Source: Azospirillum ramasamyi (GTDB taxonomy: Bacteria; Pseudomonadota; Alphaproteobacteria; Azospirillales; Azospirillaceae). Taken from it: 64,000 nucleotides of DNA. A program made the position numbers and the translations under genes. How positions within the stretch are numbered: the first letter of the stretch is position 1; every line of letters starts with the position of its first letter. This document shows, piece after piece, positions 63,785-64,000 of the stretch. The stretch is from NCBI RefSeq assembly GCF_003233655.1, contig NZ_CP029833.1, positions 310,001 to 374,000 on the forward strand, written 5' to 3'. Below the pieces are notes generated by a model, which worked only from the letters and a program-made list of their open reading frames with translations, was not told where the DNA came from and did no database searches.

Positions 63785-64000
63785 GGATCGGTCCTCAGCT
63801 GGTCGATTTCGGCGAGTTGGCGAAAGGAATGGAACGAAATGGCTGGGCACCTTAGCAATCTCCTGTCGCGGACGCCAGAGGCGCGACAGCGGTGTTGCCC
63901 TGCCATGCACGCCGTGAGGACTGCGGCGGCGGAGGGCGCGGGGACGTGCTTTGCGTGAGGGGAATCCTGACGGCCGCCGTCCGTTACGCGGTCATCCGCG
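63785..64000. other. Upstream region of ilvD to the window edge
   Basis: About 216 bp. No gene, attenuator peptide or palindrome was recognised. Confidence 0.4.

Overview
The window is about 70% G+C and reads as part of a secondary replicon (megaplasmid or chromid) of an Azospirillum-like alphaproteobacterium (Rhodospirillales). This rests on an iteron-type replication origin with a Rep_3-family initiator (39.1-41.2 kb), a ParA-type partition module (50-1539), GC-rich codon use and alphaproteobacterial gene families. No rRNA, tRNA, CRISPR array or transposase was recognised. Housekeeping-type genes (ilvD, pyk, hmgA, ftsEX, plsC, hemP) sit on the same molecule as the plasmid-type origin, which favours a chromid over a dispensable plasmid.

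Layout. 0-1.7 kb: partition ATPase plus a DUF3102-like partner, preceded by two matching palindromes. 1.9-7.2 kb: a very large two-partner-secretion adhesin ending in a caspase-like peptidase domain. 7.2-9.3 kb: homogentisate dioxygenase behind a perfect operator-like palindrome, then a small methyltransferase. 9.4-12.6 kb: an ABC-exporter-like protein whose nucleotide-binding motifs are all destroyed, fused to a cyclic-nucleotide-binding domain. 12.8-18.9 kb: a peptide-type ABC importer. 19.2-25.6 kb: six genes joined by 4-bp overlaps (four glycosyltransferases, a histidine phosphatase, a polysaccharide deacetylase); a palindromic repeat is inserted in frame in the phosphatase. 25.7-34.3 kb: two extracellular carbohydrate-active proteins (GH5 cellulase and a beta-helix protein), each carrying two CBM60-like modules, flanking pyruvate kinase, an Lrp regulator and a thioesterase. 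35-39.1 kb: aldo/keto reductase, MFS transporter, LysR regulator, TauE/SafE permease.

39.1-41.2 kb is the origin: an AT-rich stretch, ten iterons of the form ATCCTTACNNNNNGGGGGC, an inverted iteron half-site pair before rep, and rep itself. It is followed by an AT-rich foreign-looking HEPN-type gene, an HTH protein, and a YjfJ/YjfL/YjfK-type (PspA-like, DUF350, DUF2491) membrane module; three further iteron copies lie in this stretch. 46.6-50.4 kb: plsC divergent from ftsE-ftsX-ydcF, then hemP with a Fur-like site and a CopZ-like protein. 50.6-54.4 kb: a ketone-body operon (GntP permease, acetoacetate CoA-transferase subunits, 3-hydroxybutyrate dehydrogenase) behind a sigma-54 type promoter.

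54.4-61.7 kb is the most intriguing locus. A YcaO-TfuA pair (backbone thioamidation-type enzymes) is preceded by a 65-residue peptide gene and a strong intergenic hairpin. A perfect CRP consensus palindrome lies upstream. Around it are a Crp/Fnr regulator, two paralogous ribbon-helix-helix proteins and a large cyclase-like/AAA/TPR protein whose 3' third is much more AT-rich than the rest. It could be a signal-regulated peptide-modification (RiPP) system. The window closes with ilvD.
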